DNA of 64,000 nucleotides from an uncultured Bacilli bacterium. GTDB lineage: Bacteria > Bacillota_I > Bacilli_A > RF39 > UBA660. Below are positions 36,550 through 45,058 of the stretch, piece by piece. The notes beneath the pieces are model-generated. The model saw only the letters and a program-made list of their open reading frames with translations. It ran no database searches and was not told the origin of the DNA. A program made the position numbers and the translations under genes. Each line of letters begins with the position of its first letter. The first letter of the stretch is position 1. Where the stretch lies: assembly GCA_934169415.1 (NCBI GenBank), contig CAKPNP010000001.1, forward strand, positions 33,182-97,181, read 5' to 3'.

Positions 36550-36977
36550 ATGCATGAATTAATAAAAAAATGAAATTATTAAGATTAGAAAAAAAGGTTT
36601 TATTCATGGAAAAAAAATTTGATATGGAAAAAGGGAGTAATATAGACAGAGCATTTGTAAAAAAAATAGTGTGTGGCGATAATGTCACTTTGGCCAGAAA
36701 TGTGTATATATTGGCTCATGATGCATCAATGAAAAAAAAGTTTAGGAAAAACAAGAGTAGGCTGCGTCAATATAGGTAATAAAGTATTTATAGGGCTAGT
36801 TTAATAATACTACCAGGAATAAAAATTGGAGACAATGTAGTGATAGGTGCTGAATCTATTGTAACAAAAAATATTCCATCTGGAGAAATATTGGTTGGAA
36901 ATTCAGCAAAATTTAAAAAAAAAACAAATGAATTTTTATCTGAAAAGAAAAATGAAATAAAAAATAGTTATAATTAG
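36550..36977 (+). pseudogene. Hexapeptide acetyltransferase broken at two poly-A tracts
   Basis: Remnant or switchable gene for a serine-acetyltransferase-like O-acetyltransferase. The reading frame MHELIKK breaks in a run of seven A (36564-36570); restoring one base joins it to MKLLRLEKKVLFMEKKF. The frame then runs through NVYILAHDASMKK and breaks again in a run of eight A (36732-36739); removing one base joins it to LGKTRVGCVNIGNKVFIG and the final IPSGEILVGNSAKF. Apart from these two slips the coding sequence is clean, with no internal stops. Decay, phase variation and sequencing error are all possible. Confidence 0.85.
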
Positions 36978-36989
36978 GATGTGAATTAA

Positions 36990-38051
36990 ATGAAAATTTT
37001 AATGATAGGTGTTGATAAAAAACGTACTGGTGGTATGTGGACAGTTTCAAACAATTATATAACAAATAAAACTTATAATAAAAAGGTATTAATGCACTAC
37101 GTTTCAACTTCAACTTCTGGGAATTTTTTTAGAAGAATAATGAAAATGATAAAAGGATATATATGTTCATTTTTTCAAATTATTTTTTTTAAACCAGAAA
37201 TAGTTCATATTCATATGGCAGAAAAAGGTAGTGTTGTAAGAAAAAGTTTCATCATAAAAATGGCAAAAAAGAGAAAATGTAAAATACTAGTTCATATGCA
37301 TGCTGGTCCATTCATGGATTGGTACAATACATTAAACAATAGAAAGAAAATAAAAATCAAAAAAATGTTTGATAATATTGATTGTTTATTGGTATTGGGG
37401 AAATATTTTAAAAAACAAATGAAAGAAATAATAGATGATAATAAAATAAAAGTTTTATATAATGGCATCGATATTCCTAAGATTAATTATTATTTAGCTA
37501 ATAAAAATAAAAAAGAATTTTTTTTATACTCTGGAAGAATAAACGAACTTAAAGGAGTTTTTGATATTTTAGAATCAATTAAAAATTGCGATGATAAATT
37601 ACCATCAAATATAAAATTCGTATTTTGTGGGTCAGATGAAACAGGTCGATTTAAAAGTACAGTTGAGAACTTAAAAATAGAAAATAGAATAATTTTTGAG
37701 GGATGGGTAAGTACCAAAAAAATGCAAGAATATTATAAAAAATCAAAGTGTTTAATTTTACCTTCATATTCTGAAGGATTATCAATGACTATTATTGAAG
37801 CAATGAGCTATGGACTACCTATAATTACAACTAATATTACAACAAATCCCGAAATATTGGATGGAATTTGTTATTTAGTGGAAGCAGGAAACAAAAAAGA
37901 ATTAAGTAAAATGATTTTAGAATATTCAAGTAATGAGAATATGTTAAAAAATATTAGTGAGAAAGAATATAAAAGAGTCAACGAACTTTTTTCAATTGAA
38001 ATAATGATTGAAAATACTCTTAAATATTATGAGGAATTATATGAAAAATAA
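36990..38051 (+). CDS. Glycosyltransferase, family 4 type
   Basis: A GT-B fold retaining glycosyltransferase for the repeat unit. The 353 residues include KILMIGVDKKRTGGMWTVS at the start (acceptor domain), HIHMAEKGSVVRKSF, LVLGKYFKKQM, the donor domain beginning FLYSGRINELKGVFDIL, and the EX7E-type region PSYSEGLSMTIIEAMSYGLP. TAGGATGTG precedes the ATG. The sugar donor is unknown. The next gene overlaps it by 11 bases. Confidence 0.85.
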   Translation: MKILMIGVDKKRTGGMWTVSNNYITNKTYNKKVLMHYVSTSTSGNFFRRIMKMIKGYICSFFQIIFFKPEIVHIHMAEKGSVVRKSFIIKMAKKRKCKILVHMHAGPFMDWYNTLNNRKKIKIKKMFDNIDCLLVLGKYFKKQMKEIIDDNKIKVLYNGIDIPKINYYLANKNKKEFFLYSGRINELKGVFDILESIKNCDDKLPSNIKFVFCGSDETGRFKSTVENLKIENRIIFEGWVSTKKMQEYYKKSKCLILPSYSEGLSMTIIEAMSYGLPIITTNITTNPEILDGICYLVEAGNKKELSKMILEYSSNENMLKNISEKEYKRVNELFSIEIMIENTLKYYEELYEK

Positions 38052-39225
38052 AAAAATACTTATAATTTCACCATTTTGTCCTTGTTCGCCAAGTATAGCT
38101 GGATCTAATGGAGGTTCACCATATTGGATTATAAAAAATTCAAAAAATTGTACAATAGATTTATTGTATATAAACGAAAAAAACATAAATTATGAAAATG
38201 ATATTTTGAAATATTGTAATACTGTTAATAGTGTAAATTTTAATAAAGAAGAGAAAACATTTAAACAATTTACATTTGGAATATTAAAAGGTATACCAAA
38301 AATATGCTACAAATATAATTCAAAAAAATATTTTAATTATATAAAAGAAAATTATTTTATTGATTCATATGATAATATATTAGTTGTTTCAAATGAACTT
38401 TCCGGACTAATTAAATTTTTTGATAAAACGAAAGTTGTATTTTTTCCAATTGATAGTTTTTCACTGTGGTATTATAGAAAAAGTAAAATAGAAAAAAATA
38501 TTTTAAAAAAAACATATTATTATTTGCAATATAAACTTTTTATAAAATACGAAAAAAAACAAATTATTGATAATACAAACAGAATTGTATATGTTTCTGA
38601 AATTGATAGAAAATTTGAAAAAGAAAAATTAAAGACAAAAAATATATATGCAATAACACATGGTGTAGAAATACCACAAAATTATGAAGATAATCTTTAT
38701 GATACAAAATCGTTTAACTTAGTTTTTAGTGGACAAATGTCATATGAGCCAAATAATGATGCAGTATTATACTTTATAGATAATATATTTGATAGGGTAA
38801 AAAAATATATTCCAGAATTAAAATTGTATATTGTAGGAAAAAATCCTAGTGAAGAGTTACAACAAAAGAAGAATGAAGATATAGTAATTACTGGTTTTGT
38901 GGAAAATATATATTCATATATTGCATCAGGAGATGTGTACATTTCTCCATTAAGGTTTGGCACTGGAGTAAAAAATAAAATTTTAGAAGCAATGTCGTGC
39001 AAGATGGCAATAATAGCATCACATGTTAGTATCGAGGGAATTGATAATATTAAAGAAAATGTAAACTATTTAGAAGCAAATAGTGAAGAAGAGTGGATTT
39101 CAAATATAAAAAAGTTGTATAATAATAGAAGAATAATTGAAAATATGAAAAAAACAAATTATGAAACTGTTTTAAAATATTTTTCATGGGAAAATACATT
39201 AATTGAATTAATGGGGTGGAAATAA
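38041..39225 (+). CDS. Glycosyltransferase, family 1/4 type
   Basis: Another GT-B glycosyltransferase of the polysaccharide cluster, about 394 residues. Visible are ILIISPFCPCSPSIAGSNGG at the N-terminus, THGVEIP before the donor domain, NLVFSGQMSYEPNNDAV, and YISPLRFGTGVKNKILEAMS with the catalytic Glu region. ATG 38041 after GAGGAATT gives MKNKKILIIS; a longer reading would lie within the previous gene. The pattern (sulfoquinovosyl/teichuronic-type GT, 'GTGVKNKILEAM') is typical of capsule GTs; donor and linkage are unknown. Confidence 0.85.
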   Translation: MKNKKILIISPFCPCSPSIAGSNGGSPYWIIKNSKNCTIDLLYINEKNINYENDILKYCNTVNSVNFNKEEKTFKQFTFGILKGIPKICYKYNSKKYFNYIKENYFIDSYDNILVVSNELSGLIKFFDKTKVVFFPIDSFSLWYYRKSKIEKNILKKTYYYLQYKLFIKYEKKQIIDNTNRIVYVSEIDRKFEKEKLKTKNIYAITHGVEIPQNYEDNLYDTKSFNLVFSGQMSYEPNNDAVLYFIDNIFDRVKKYIPELKLYIVGKNPSEELQQKKNEDIVITGFVENIYSYIASGDVYISPLRFGTGVKNKILEAMSCKMAIIASHVSIEGIDNIKENVNYLEANSEEEWISNIKKLYNNRRIIENMKKTNYETVLKYFSWENTLIELMGWK

Positions 39226-40302
39226 ATGAAAGTATTATTTTTTTCGGAATTATCAGGCCTTGGTGGTGGAGAAACAAGTCTGTTAAATTCGCTTATTGAG
39301 TTAAAAAGAAGAAATGTAGAAGTTTATTTAATGTGTCAAGATGACGGAAAATTATCAAAAATAGCAAAACAAAATAATATTAAAGTTTTTATATTACCTT
39401 TTAGAAAAAAAAGTAAAATAATATTAAACTTTTTTAAAATAAAAAAAATTGTAAAAGATAATAATATAAAAATTTTACATGCAAATGATATAACAACAGC
39501 AGCATTATTAAAATTAATATTTTTCTATAATAAAAAAATCAAAATATTTTCAACATGTAATATTCAATTTGATATAGTTAAAGGAATAAAAAAATTTTTA
39601 CTTAAAAAAATAAATTGTAATTTTTGTGTATCAACATCCGTGTTAAAAAATTTAAAAAATCAAAAAATAAATAATAGTGTATTAAACTATCTAGGAACGT
39701 TACCTAACAATGATAAGAAAATAGATATTAGAAAAGAAATAGGTGTTCCAGAAAATTCTATATTAATAGGTACAGTGGCAAGATTTCAAAAGATAAAAGG
39801 ACAACTTAAGGCAATAAAAGCATTAAATAAAATATTGAAAAATAATGATAAATGTTATTATTTATTGATAGGTGATTGTATTTTTAAAAATGATTCAGAT
39901 ATCAAATACAAAAATGAAGTAATAAAATACATTAGAGAAAATAACTTAGAAAAAAAAGTATTTTTACTTGGAGAAAGAAAAAATATTAAGCAAATAATGA
40001 ACTCTATTGATTTATTGATAATACCATCAGATAATGAGTCATTTGGTATGGTTGCAATTGAAGCTATTGAATCAAATCTAAATGTAATAAGTACGCCATG
40101 TGATGGAACATTAGAAATATTTGAAAATAAAGAAGAATTTTTTAGTAAGAATATAACAAATGAATCATTAGAAGAAAAAATTATAGAATATTTCGAAAAT
40201 AAGACAACAAAGGAAAAAATATCAAATGAAATAAAAAAATTAAAAGGTAAATATTTGATTTCAAATACAGTTGATTGTTATTTGAAGTATTATAATATTT
40301 GA
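39226..40302 (+). CDS. Glycosyltransferase, family 4 type
   Basis: Third consecutive GT-B transferase, 358 residues. It begins VLFFSELSGLGGGETSLLNSL, has ILHANDITTAALLK, the linker GTLPNNDKK, a donor-domain start IGTVARFQKIKGQLKAI, and PSDNESFGMVAIEAIESN. It starts immediately after the previous stop codon with GGGGTGGAAATA overlapping that gene's end. It ends with TGA, 11 bases before the polymerase gene. Substrates are unknown. Confidence 0.85.
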   Translation: MKVLFFSELSGLGGGETSLLNSLIELKRRNVEVYLMCQDDGKLSKIAKQNNIKVFILPFRKKSKIILNFFKIKKIVKDNNIKILHANDITTAALLKLIFFYNKKIKIFSTCNIQFDIVKGIKKFLLKKINCNFCVSTSVLKNLKNQKINNSVLNYLGTLPNNDKKIDIRKEIGVPENSILIGTVARFQKIKGQLKAIKALNKILKNNDKCYYLLIGDCIFKNDSDIKYKNEVIKYIRENNLEKKVFLLGERKNIKQIMNSIDLLIIPSDNESFGMVAIEAIESNLNVISTPCDGTLEIFENKEEFFSKNITNESLEEKIIEYFENKTTKEKISNEIKKLKGKYLISNTVDCYLKYYNI

Positions 40303-40313
40303 TGGTGATCAAT

Positions 40314-41528
40314 ATGAAAAAAAATAATTTGTATTCGTATATAATTATTCTATTTGTGATGTTTACTTTTTCAACATTAACATACACATTATGGCCTAAT
40401 TTTTTTCCACTAAATAAAATTTTAGGCTTTCTTTTAATAACTTTATTATTAATGACTATAGGAATATCTGTAAAAAGGAATATGTTATTTATATTATTTT
40501 TTTCAATTATTTCATGTTTTATGTCCATTTTATTTTCACTTGTGAATTCTTATGATTTACAACAAGGAATTATGGATGCTATTTATTGGTTTGTGACAAT
40601 AATGTTGTTACAACTAATAAAAGATGATGATTTTAATAAGTCATTATATTGTGAATTAAACAAAAAAACTAGTTTTATCAGATTTATTTGCATTATTCTA
40701 AACGTTTTAACATTAATTTGTATATTTATACCGTCATGTTATAGAGTTAACTGGGAAGGGAGATATTTTGTTGGCTTAGGATTCTCGGAACATGCTATGG
40801 CATCAGGATTATGTCTTTTAGAAATCTTAAATTTTCATATTTTAAGTAAAAAGGAAAAAGTTAAAATAATAGATTTTATTATATATGTACCAGCATTTGT
40901 AGGAATTCTACAAACAGGTGCACGAACATTTTTAATTCCCATATTTATTATATTAATATTATCATATAAATATTTTATAAAAGAAAAGACAATTAGAATA
41001 TTAATTTTACCGATTACAATTTTTGGAGTAATTATTCTTTTAAGCAAAACAAATATATTTTTAAAATTTGAAACAACATTAACAATAAATAATAATAGAA
41101 CATTATTATCTACATTTTCAAATGGTAGATCTGATTTTTGGCAACTAGATTTTAATGCATTTAAAAAATATAATATAATTCATAAACTTTTTGGAAATGG
41201 CTTTGATTTTGTCTATAATTACAATTATATTAATTATTATGGAAGTAAAATATGGGCACATAACGATTTCATAAATACATTACTTAGTTCAGGAATACTA
41301 GGAATTTTACTATACTTGAAGTCAATCATTGATTGCAATAAAAAATATTATAAAAATACTAAAAATAAAATGTTAACAATTTTGATTTTTATGTATTTTA
41401 TATGGGTATGGGTTATAAATGGCTTATTTGCATTACAACATTTTTTGTATAGTTATATAATTTTATATATTATTTTGAGTAATGATGATATCTTTAAAAA
41501 AGATAATAAAGAAAAACTTGAAAAATAA
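40314..41528 (+). CDS. O-antigen ligase/polymerase family protein (Wzy-like)
   Basis: A multi-spanning membrane enzyme that polymerises lipid-linked repeat units outside the membrane. The 404-residue protein has about ten helices and a large extracytoplasmic loop before the last helices. Family features are LGFSEHAMASG, TGARTFLIPIF, NGRSDFWQL, LFGNGFDF and the loop histidine in WAHNDFINTLL. ATG 40314 after GGTGATCA is the best start. It is the last gene of the run, followed by an unusually long hairpin terminator. Confidence 0.85.
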   Translation: MKKNNLYSYIIILFVMFTFSTLTYTLWPNFFPLNKILGFLLITLLLMTIGISVKRNMLFILFFSIISCFMSILFSLVNSYDLQQGIMDAIYWFVTIMLLQLIKDDDFNKSLYCELNKKTSFIRFICIILNVLTLICIFIPSCYRVNWEGRYFVGLGFSEHAMASGLCLLEILNFHILSKKEKVKIIDFIIYVPAFVGILQTGARTFLIPIFIILILSYKYFIKEKTIRILILPITIFGVIILLSKTNIFLKFETTLTINNNRTLLSTFSNGRSDFWQLDFNAFKKYNIIHKLFGNGFDFVYNYNYINYYGSKIWAHNDFINTLLSSGILGILLYLKSIIDCNKKYYKNTKNKMLTILIFMYFIWVWVINGLFALQHFLYSYIILYIILSNDDIFKKDNKEKLEK

Positions 41529-41545
41529 GAAAAAATAATTGTAAT

Positions 41546-41592
41546 ATCACACCAAGTAGTTGAGGAATACCTTAATTGCTAGTGTGATTTTT
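41546..41592 (+). terminator. Long two-part hairpin terminator after Wzy
   Basis: ATCACAC (41546-41552) pairs with GTGTGAT (41582-41588). Inside it AGTAGTTGAGG (41555-41565) pairs fully with CCTTAATTGCT (41570-41580) if G-U pairs are allowed, with an AATA loop. A T-run follows. Confidence 0.75.
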
Positions 41593-41659
41593 ATATGTTT
41601 TAAAAAGAATAAAAAATTAAACAGCATGGCATTACCTGAGTAGGTGATGTTATTGAACT

Positions 41660-42277
41660 ATGGGTGAGGAAATAAGAATATATCGTTATAATGATGATAT
41701 TTCTTTTCGCCAGTGTGATTTGGCAAAAAATAGTAACAGTTTTAATTATGGTAATTGCACAAGCTTTTATACACAAGAGGAAAATTGGAAAACTCATTAT
41801 TATTGTAACCAATATGGAATACACCTGCATTGTAGTAGACATCCTGGAATTGAACTAAATAAAATAAACAAATCTTATGGTTCGTGTATTTTAAAATGTC
41901 CTAGGTGTGATAATACAATTGAAATTGAAAATTACGATGAACTTTTGAAATCTTGCTTAAAACTATTAAATATAGAAAAATTTAAAGATGCTAAGTTAAT
42001 TCGCTTAGATGACTGGTATACTCCAGAAATAAAGGAAAAAATAAAATTAAGCTCTGATTATTGGATGAAGGTTGAAATAAAAAAAGATAAAGATAAGGAT
42101 GCTATGATTGTATTATATATAGGAAAAAAGAATGATAATGAAAAGGTTCAATTTTTTATAAAACCAGAAAAATTACAACTTTCTAATGATTATAAAGATT
42201 TAGATCCTGCAAGCATAATTTCAAAAATAGAAGTAACATTAAAGGATAGAATTATAAAACAAGAATATGATGAATAA
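41660..42277 (+). CDS. Cysteine-rich protein of unknown function
   Basis: Not recognised. The 205-residue protein has a Cys/His-rich N-terminal half: CNQYGIHLHCSRHPG and later CPRCDN, together able to bind zinc. A lysine-rich C-terminal half follows with an alternating strand pattern (MIVLYIGKK and VQFFIKPEKLQL). ATG 41660 is the only start, since an in-frame stop lies two codons upstream. TAGGTGA lies 12 bases before it. It lies alone between the Wzy terminator and a truncated ugd, in a segment that looks recently rearranged. A nucleic-acid or regulatory role would be a guess. Confidence 0.55.
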   Translation: MGEEIRIYRYNDDISFRQCDLAKNSNSFNYGNCTSFYTQEENWKTHYYCNQYGIHLHCSRHPGIELNKINKSYGSCILKCPRCDNTIEIENYDELLKSCLKLLNIEKFKDAKLIRLDDWYTPEIKEKIKLSSDYWMKVEIKKDKDKDAMIVLYIGKKNDNEKVQFFIKPEKLQLSNDYKDLDPASIISKIEVTLKDRIIKQEYDE

Positions 42278-42417
42278 ATAAAAAAATAGATATACAAAAA
42301 TTGGTAATGTAAAAAGAATGAATGAGTTAATATATGATAATAAAGAAATCATAAATTTTAAAAATATTATAATTACGTGTACTAAAGTTTTTATATTTAT
42401 TCATAATTAACTAGATA

Positions 42418-43120
42418 TCTATAATCATTGTAGGCAAAAAAACGTGAAAGAGGTAAGATTTTTGCTAATTTATTAGTAGAAGCTTCATTAAAAGATAATG
42501 TAAATGTCTTATTTATGAATTCTACAGATGCAGAAACTGTTAAATTATTTGCTAACACATATTTAGCTTTAAGAGTATCTTATTTTAATGAATTAGATAC
42601 ATATGCTGAATTAAAAGGTTTAAATACAAAAGATATAATAGATGGCATATCTTTAGATCCTAGAATTGGTAATCATTATAATAACCCATCTTTTGGGTAT
42701 GGTGGATATTGTTTACCTAAAGATACTAAACAATTATTAGCTAATTATAAAGATGTACCTGAAAATATGATAGAAGCAATAGTAAAAAGTAACGATACTA
42801 GAAAACATCATATTGCAGACATGATTATGAAAAGAAATCCTAAAGTTGTTGGAATATACAGATTAACTATGAAATCTAATTCTGATAATTTTAGAGCATC
42901 AGCTATACAAAGTATTATTGAAATTTTAAAAAGCAATAACGTTGATATAATGATATATGAACCAACACTTACAGTTGATATATTTAATGGTGTAAAGGTT
43001 AACAATAATTTAGATGAATTCAAAAATATTAGTGATGTAATAGTTGCTAATAGATATGATAGTATTTTAGATAATGTATCTGATAAAGTTTATACAAGAG
43101 ATTTATTCAAAAGAGATTAA
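42418..43120 (+). pseudogene. UDP-glucose/UDP-ManNAc 6-dehydrogenase, C-terminal remnant
   Basis: The middle and C-terminal domains of a nucleotide-sugar dehydrogenase are present: [20 protein letters not shown], the catalytic Cys in [14 protein letters not shown], and the final UDP-binding domain. The N-terminal NAD-binding domain is absent. The recognisable homology starts at IIVG (42421-42435) in another frame, followed by stops and a frameshift into the long frame. An ORF of 201 residues could start at ATG 42515 but lacks a ribosome-binding site and cofactor domain, so activity is very unlikely. Confidence 0.85.
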
Positions 43121-43131
43121 ATCTCTTTTAA
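43109..43131 (+). terminator. Hairpin at the end of the ugd remnant
   Basis: AAAAGAGAT and ATCTCTTTT arms, the left one inside the last codons, followed by an AT-rich run. Confidence 0.65.
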
Positions 43132-43155
43132 TTTTGTATAGTCTTACATTTTAAA

Positions 43156-43184
43156 TTTACACATTCCTAATTTAATGATATAAT
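43156..43184 (+). promoter_or_regulatory. Promoter of the LCP gene
   Basis: TTTACA (43156-43161), 17 bases, TATAAT (43179-43184). Confidence 0.65.
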
Positions 43185-43207
43185 TATTTAGCAAGTAGGT
43201 GATTTAA

Positions 43208-44611
43208 ATGAAAAAAATTATAAATATAATAATATCTGTTATAGGTATAATACTTTCAATAATATGTTTTAAATTTGTATTAGATATGGGGATAGTTCCT
43301 AATAAATATTTAATTATGCTAGGTGTTTTGTTATTAGTATTAAATATATTAGGTACATTGTTTTTATTTTTAAAGGGTATTGTATTTAAAATATTTGGTG
43401 TAATTATATATATAATTATATTAGTACTTAGTATATTAGGTATAAAATATTCTAAAAATACAAGGGATTTTATTGATAGAAGTTTTGGTAATAGTAAAGA
43501 TATTGCAGTTTATGATGTAGTTGTACTTAAAAATAGTGATTATAAGGATATATATGATTTAGAGGGTAAAACTATTTCATATTATAATAATGAAAAGACA
43601 GATTATTTAGATTTATTAAAAGAAAAAGTAAGTATTGAACTAAAAGAAAATAGTTTATTTAATTTATATGATAGCTTAGCTAATAATGAAACTGATGCAA
43701 TTGTTTTAAATGATTCTATACTTTATATGTTAGAGGGTTTAAATAAGGAAATAAAGGATAATATAGAGATTATATATAGTTATGATGTTGTAGTGGAAAC
43801 TGAACAAAAAGAGTATATTAAAAAGAATTTAAAACCTATAAATATATACATTTCTGGAAGTGATTCTAGAAGTGATAAAATAGTTACAAATTCTTTATCT
43901 GATGTTAATATGATAATGTCTATAGATCCTATCGAACATCAAATGTTATTAACTAGTATCCCAAGAGATTATTATGTAAAATTACATGGTACAACTGGTA
44001 TAAATGATAAATTAACTCATGCTGGTATGTACGGGTTAGATATGAGTAGAAAAACATTAGAAGATTTATTTGGTATAGATATTGATTATTCTATTAAAGT
44101 TAATATGGCAAGTGTTGTTAAGATGGTTGACTTAGTAGGTGGTATTGATATATATAGTGATACTGAATTTGATTCATATCATATGAAAGGTTGGCATGTA
44201 ATAAAAGGTGTTAATCATATGGATGGAGCTAAAGCTTTAGCATATTCTAGAGAAAGATATGCATATGTTGATGGAGATAATCATAGGGTTAGAAATCAAC
44301 AACAAGTTTTAGAAGCTGTATTTGAAAAGTTATCAACGGATAAAAATTTATTATTAAAATATGATGAATTATTAAGTTCGTTTGGTGAGTTATATGTAAC
44401 TGATATACCTAGTGAGTTAATTTCATTAATAATAAATAATCAATTAGATGGACTTAAAAAATGGACTATTAAAAGACAATCTGTGATTGGTACTTCTGCT
44501 ATGAAAGAAACGTATTCAATGCCTGGTTGGACATTATATGTAATGGAACCAAATACTAAATCAGTTAATGCTGCTAAAGAAAAAATAGAAGAATTATTAA
44601 AATTAAATTAG
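43208..44611 (+). CDS. LytR-CpsA-Psr (LCP) family glycopolymer ligase
   Basis: LCP enzymes attach capsule or teichoic-acid chains from the lipid carrier to peptidoglycan. The 467-residue protein has three N-terminal membrane helices (about 4-25, 34-55 and 60-80). An extra extracytoplasmic domain (about 95-215) follows, with a solute-binding-like pattern (DLEGKTISYYNNE). The LCP core comes next: ISGSDSRSD, LLTSIPRDYYV, INDKLTHAGMYG, LVGGIDIYSD, and the phosphate-binding Arg pairs in AYSRERY and NHRVRNQQQ. GTAGGTGATTTA precedes the ATG. It probably anchors the capsule made by the upstream cluster. Confidence 0.9.
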   Translation: MKKIINIIISVIGIILSIICFKFVLDMGIVPNKYLIMLGVLLLVLNILGTLFLFLKGIVFKIFGVIIYIIILVLSILGIKYSKNTRDFIDRSFGNSKDIAVYDVVVLKNSDYKDIYDLEGKTISYYNNEKTDYLDLLKEKVSIELKENSLFNLYDSLANNETDAIVLNDSILYMLEGLNKEIKDNIEIIYSYDVVVETEQKEYIKKNLKPINIYISGSDSRSDKIVTNSLSDVNMIMSIDPIEHQMLLTSIPRDYYVKLHGTTGINDKLTHAGMYGLDMSRKTLEDLFGIDIDYSIKVNMASVVKMVDLVGGIDIYSDTEFDSYHMKGWHVIKGVNHMDGAKALAYSRERYAYVDGDNHRVRNQQQVLEAVFEKLSTDKNLLLKYDELLSSFGELYVTDIPSELISLIINNQLDGLKKWTIKRQSVIGTSAMKETYSMPGWTLYVMEPNTKSVNAAKEKIEELLKLN

Positions 44612-44614
44612 TTT

Positions 44615-45058
44615 ATGAAAAAGATAATTAATTATATTTTATTAATACTATGGTTATTTTTGATATTTTATTTATCTAGTGAAACTGGTAGTGTATCAGG
44701 AGCTAATAGTAATACAATAATATATAACACTTTAAATGTTATATATGATATATTTAATATTAGTAAAGATAATTTACTTAATACTGTGGATAAAATAGTG
44801 CCTATACTTAGAGAATGTATGCATTCTTTAGAATATTTTGTTTTAGCCATATTAATAATGAATTTGCTTAGAATATATAATGTTAAAAGTAATTTATTAT
44901 TTATAAGTGTAGGTTTATGTTTTGTATATTCTGCAACTGATGAGATACATCAATTATTTGTTGTAGGCAGAACATTTGAGTATTTTGATATTTTTATGGA
45001 TTTTGTAGGGGCATTAATTGGTAGTTTATTATATAAGGTCTGGTTCTTTGTCAAATAG
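44615..45058 (+). CDS. VanZ-family membrane protein, 3' end replaced by an IS end
   Basis: A small four-helix membrane protein of the VanZ family; some members modulate glycopeptide or lipid handling at the cell surface. Helices lie at about residues 4-20, 65-88, 95-112 and 122-142. The conserved CMHSLEYFVLAIL and SATDEIHQLFVVGR segments are present. It starts 3 bases after the LCP stop, so the two are cotranscribed. The last codons (WFFVK and stop) are encoded by the terminal repeat of the ISL3 element that starts at 45042, so the native C-terminus has been lost. Confidence 0.8.
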   Translation: MKKIINYILLILWLFLIFYLSSETGSVSGANSNTIIYNTLNVIYDIFNISKDNLLNTVDKIVPILRECMHSLEYFVLAILIMNLLRIYNVKSNLLFISVGLCFVYSATDEIHQLFVVGRTFEYFDIFMDFVGALIGSLLYKVWFFVK

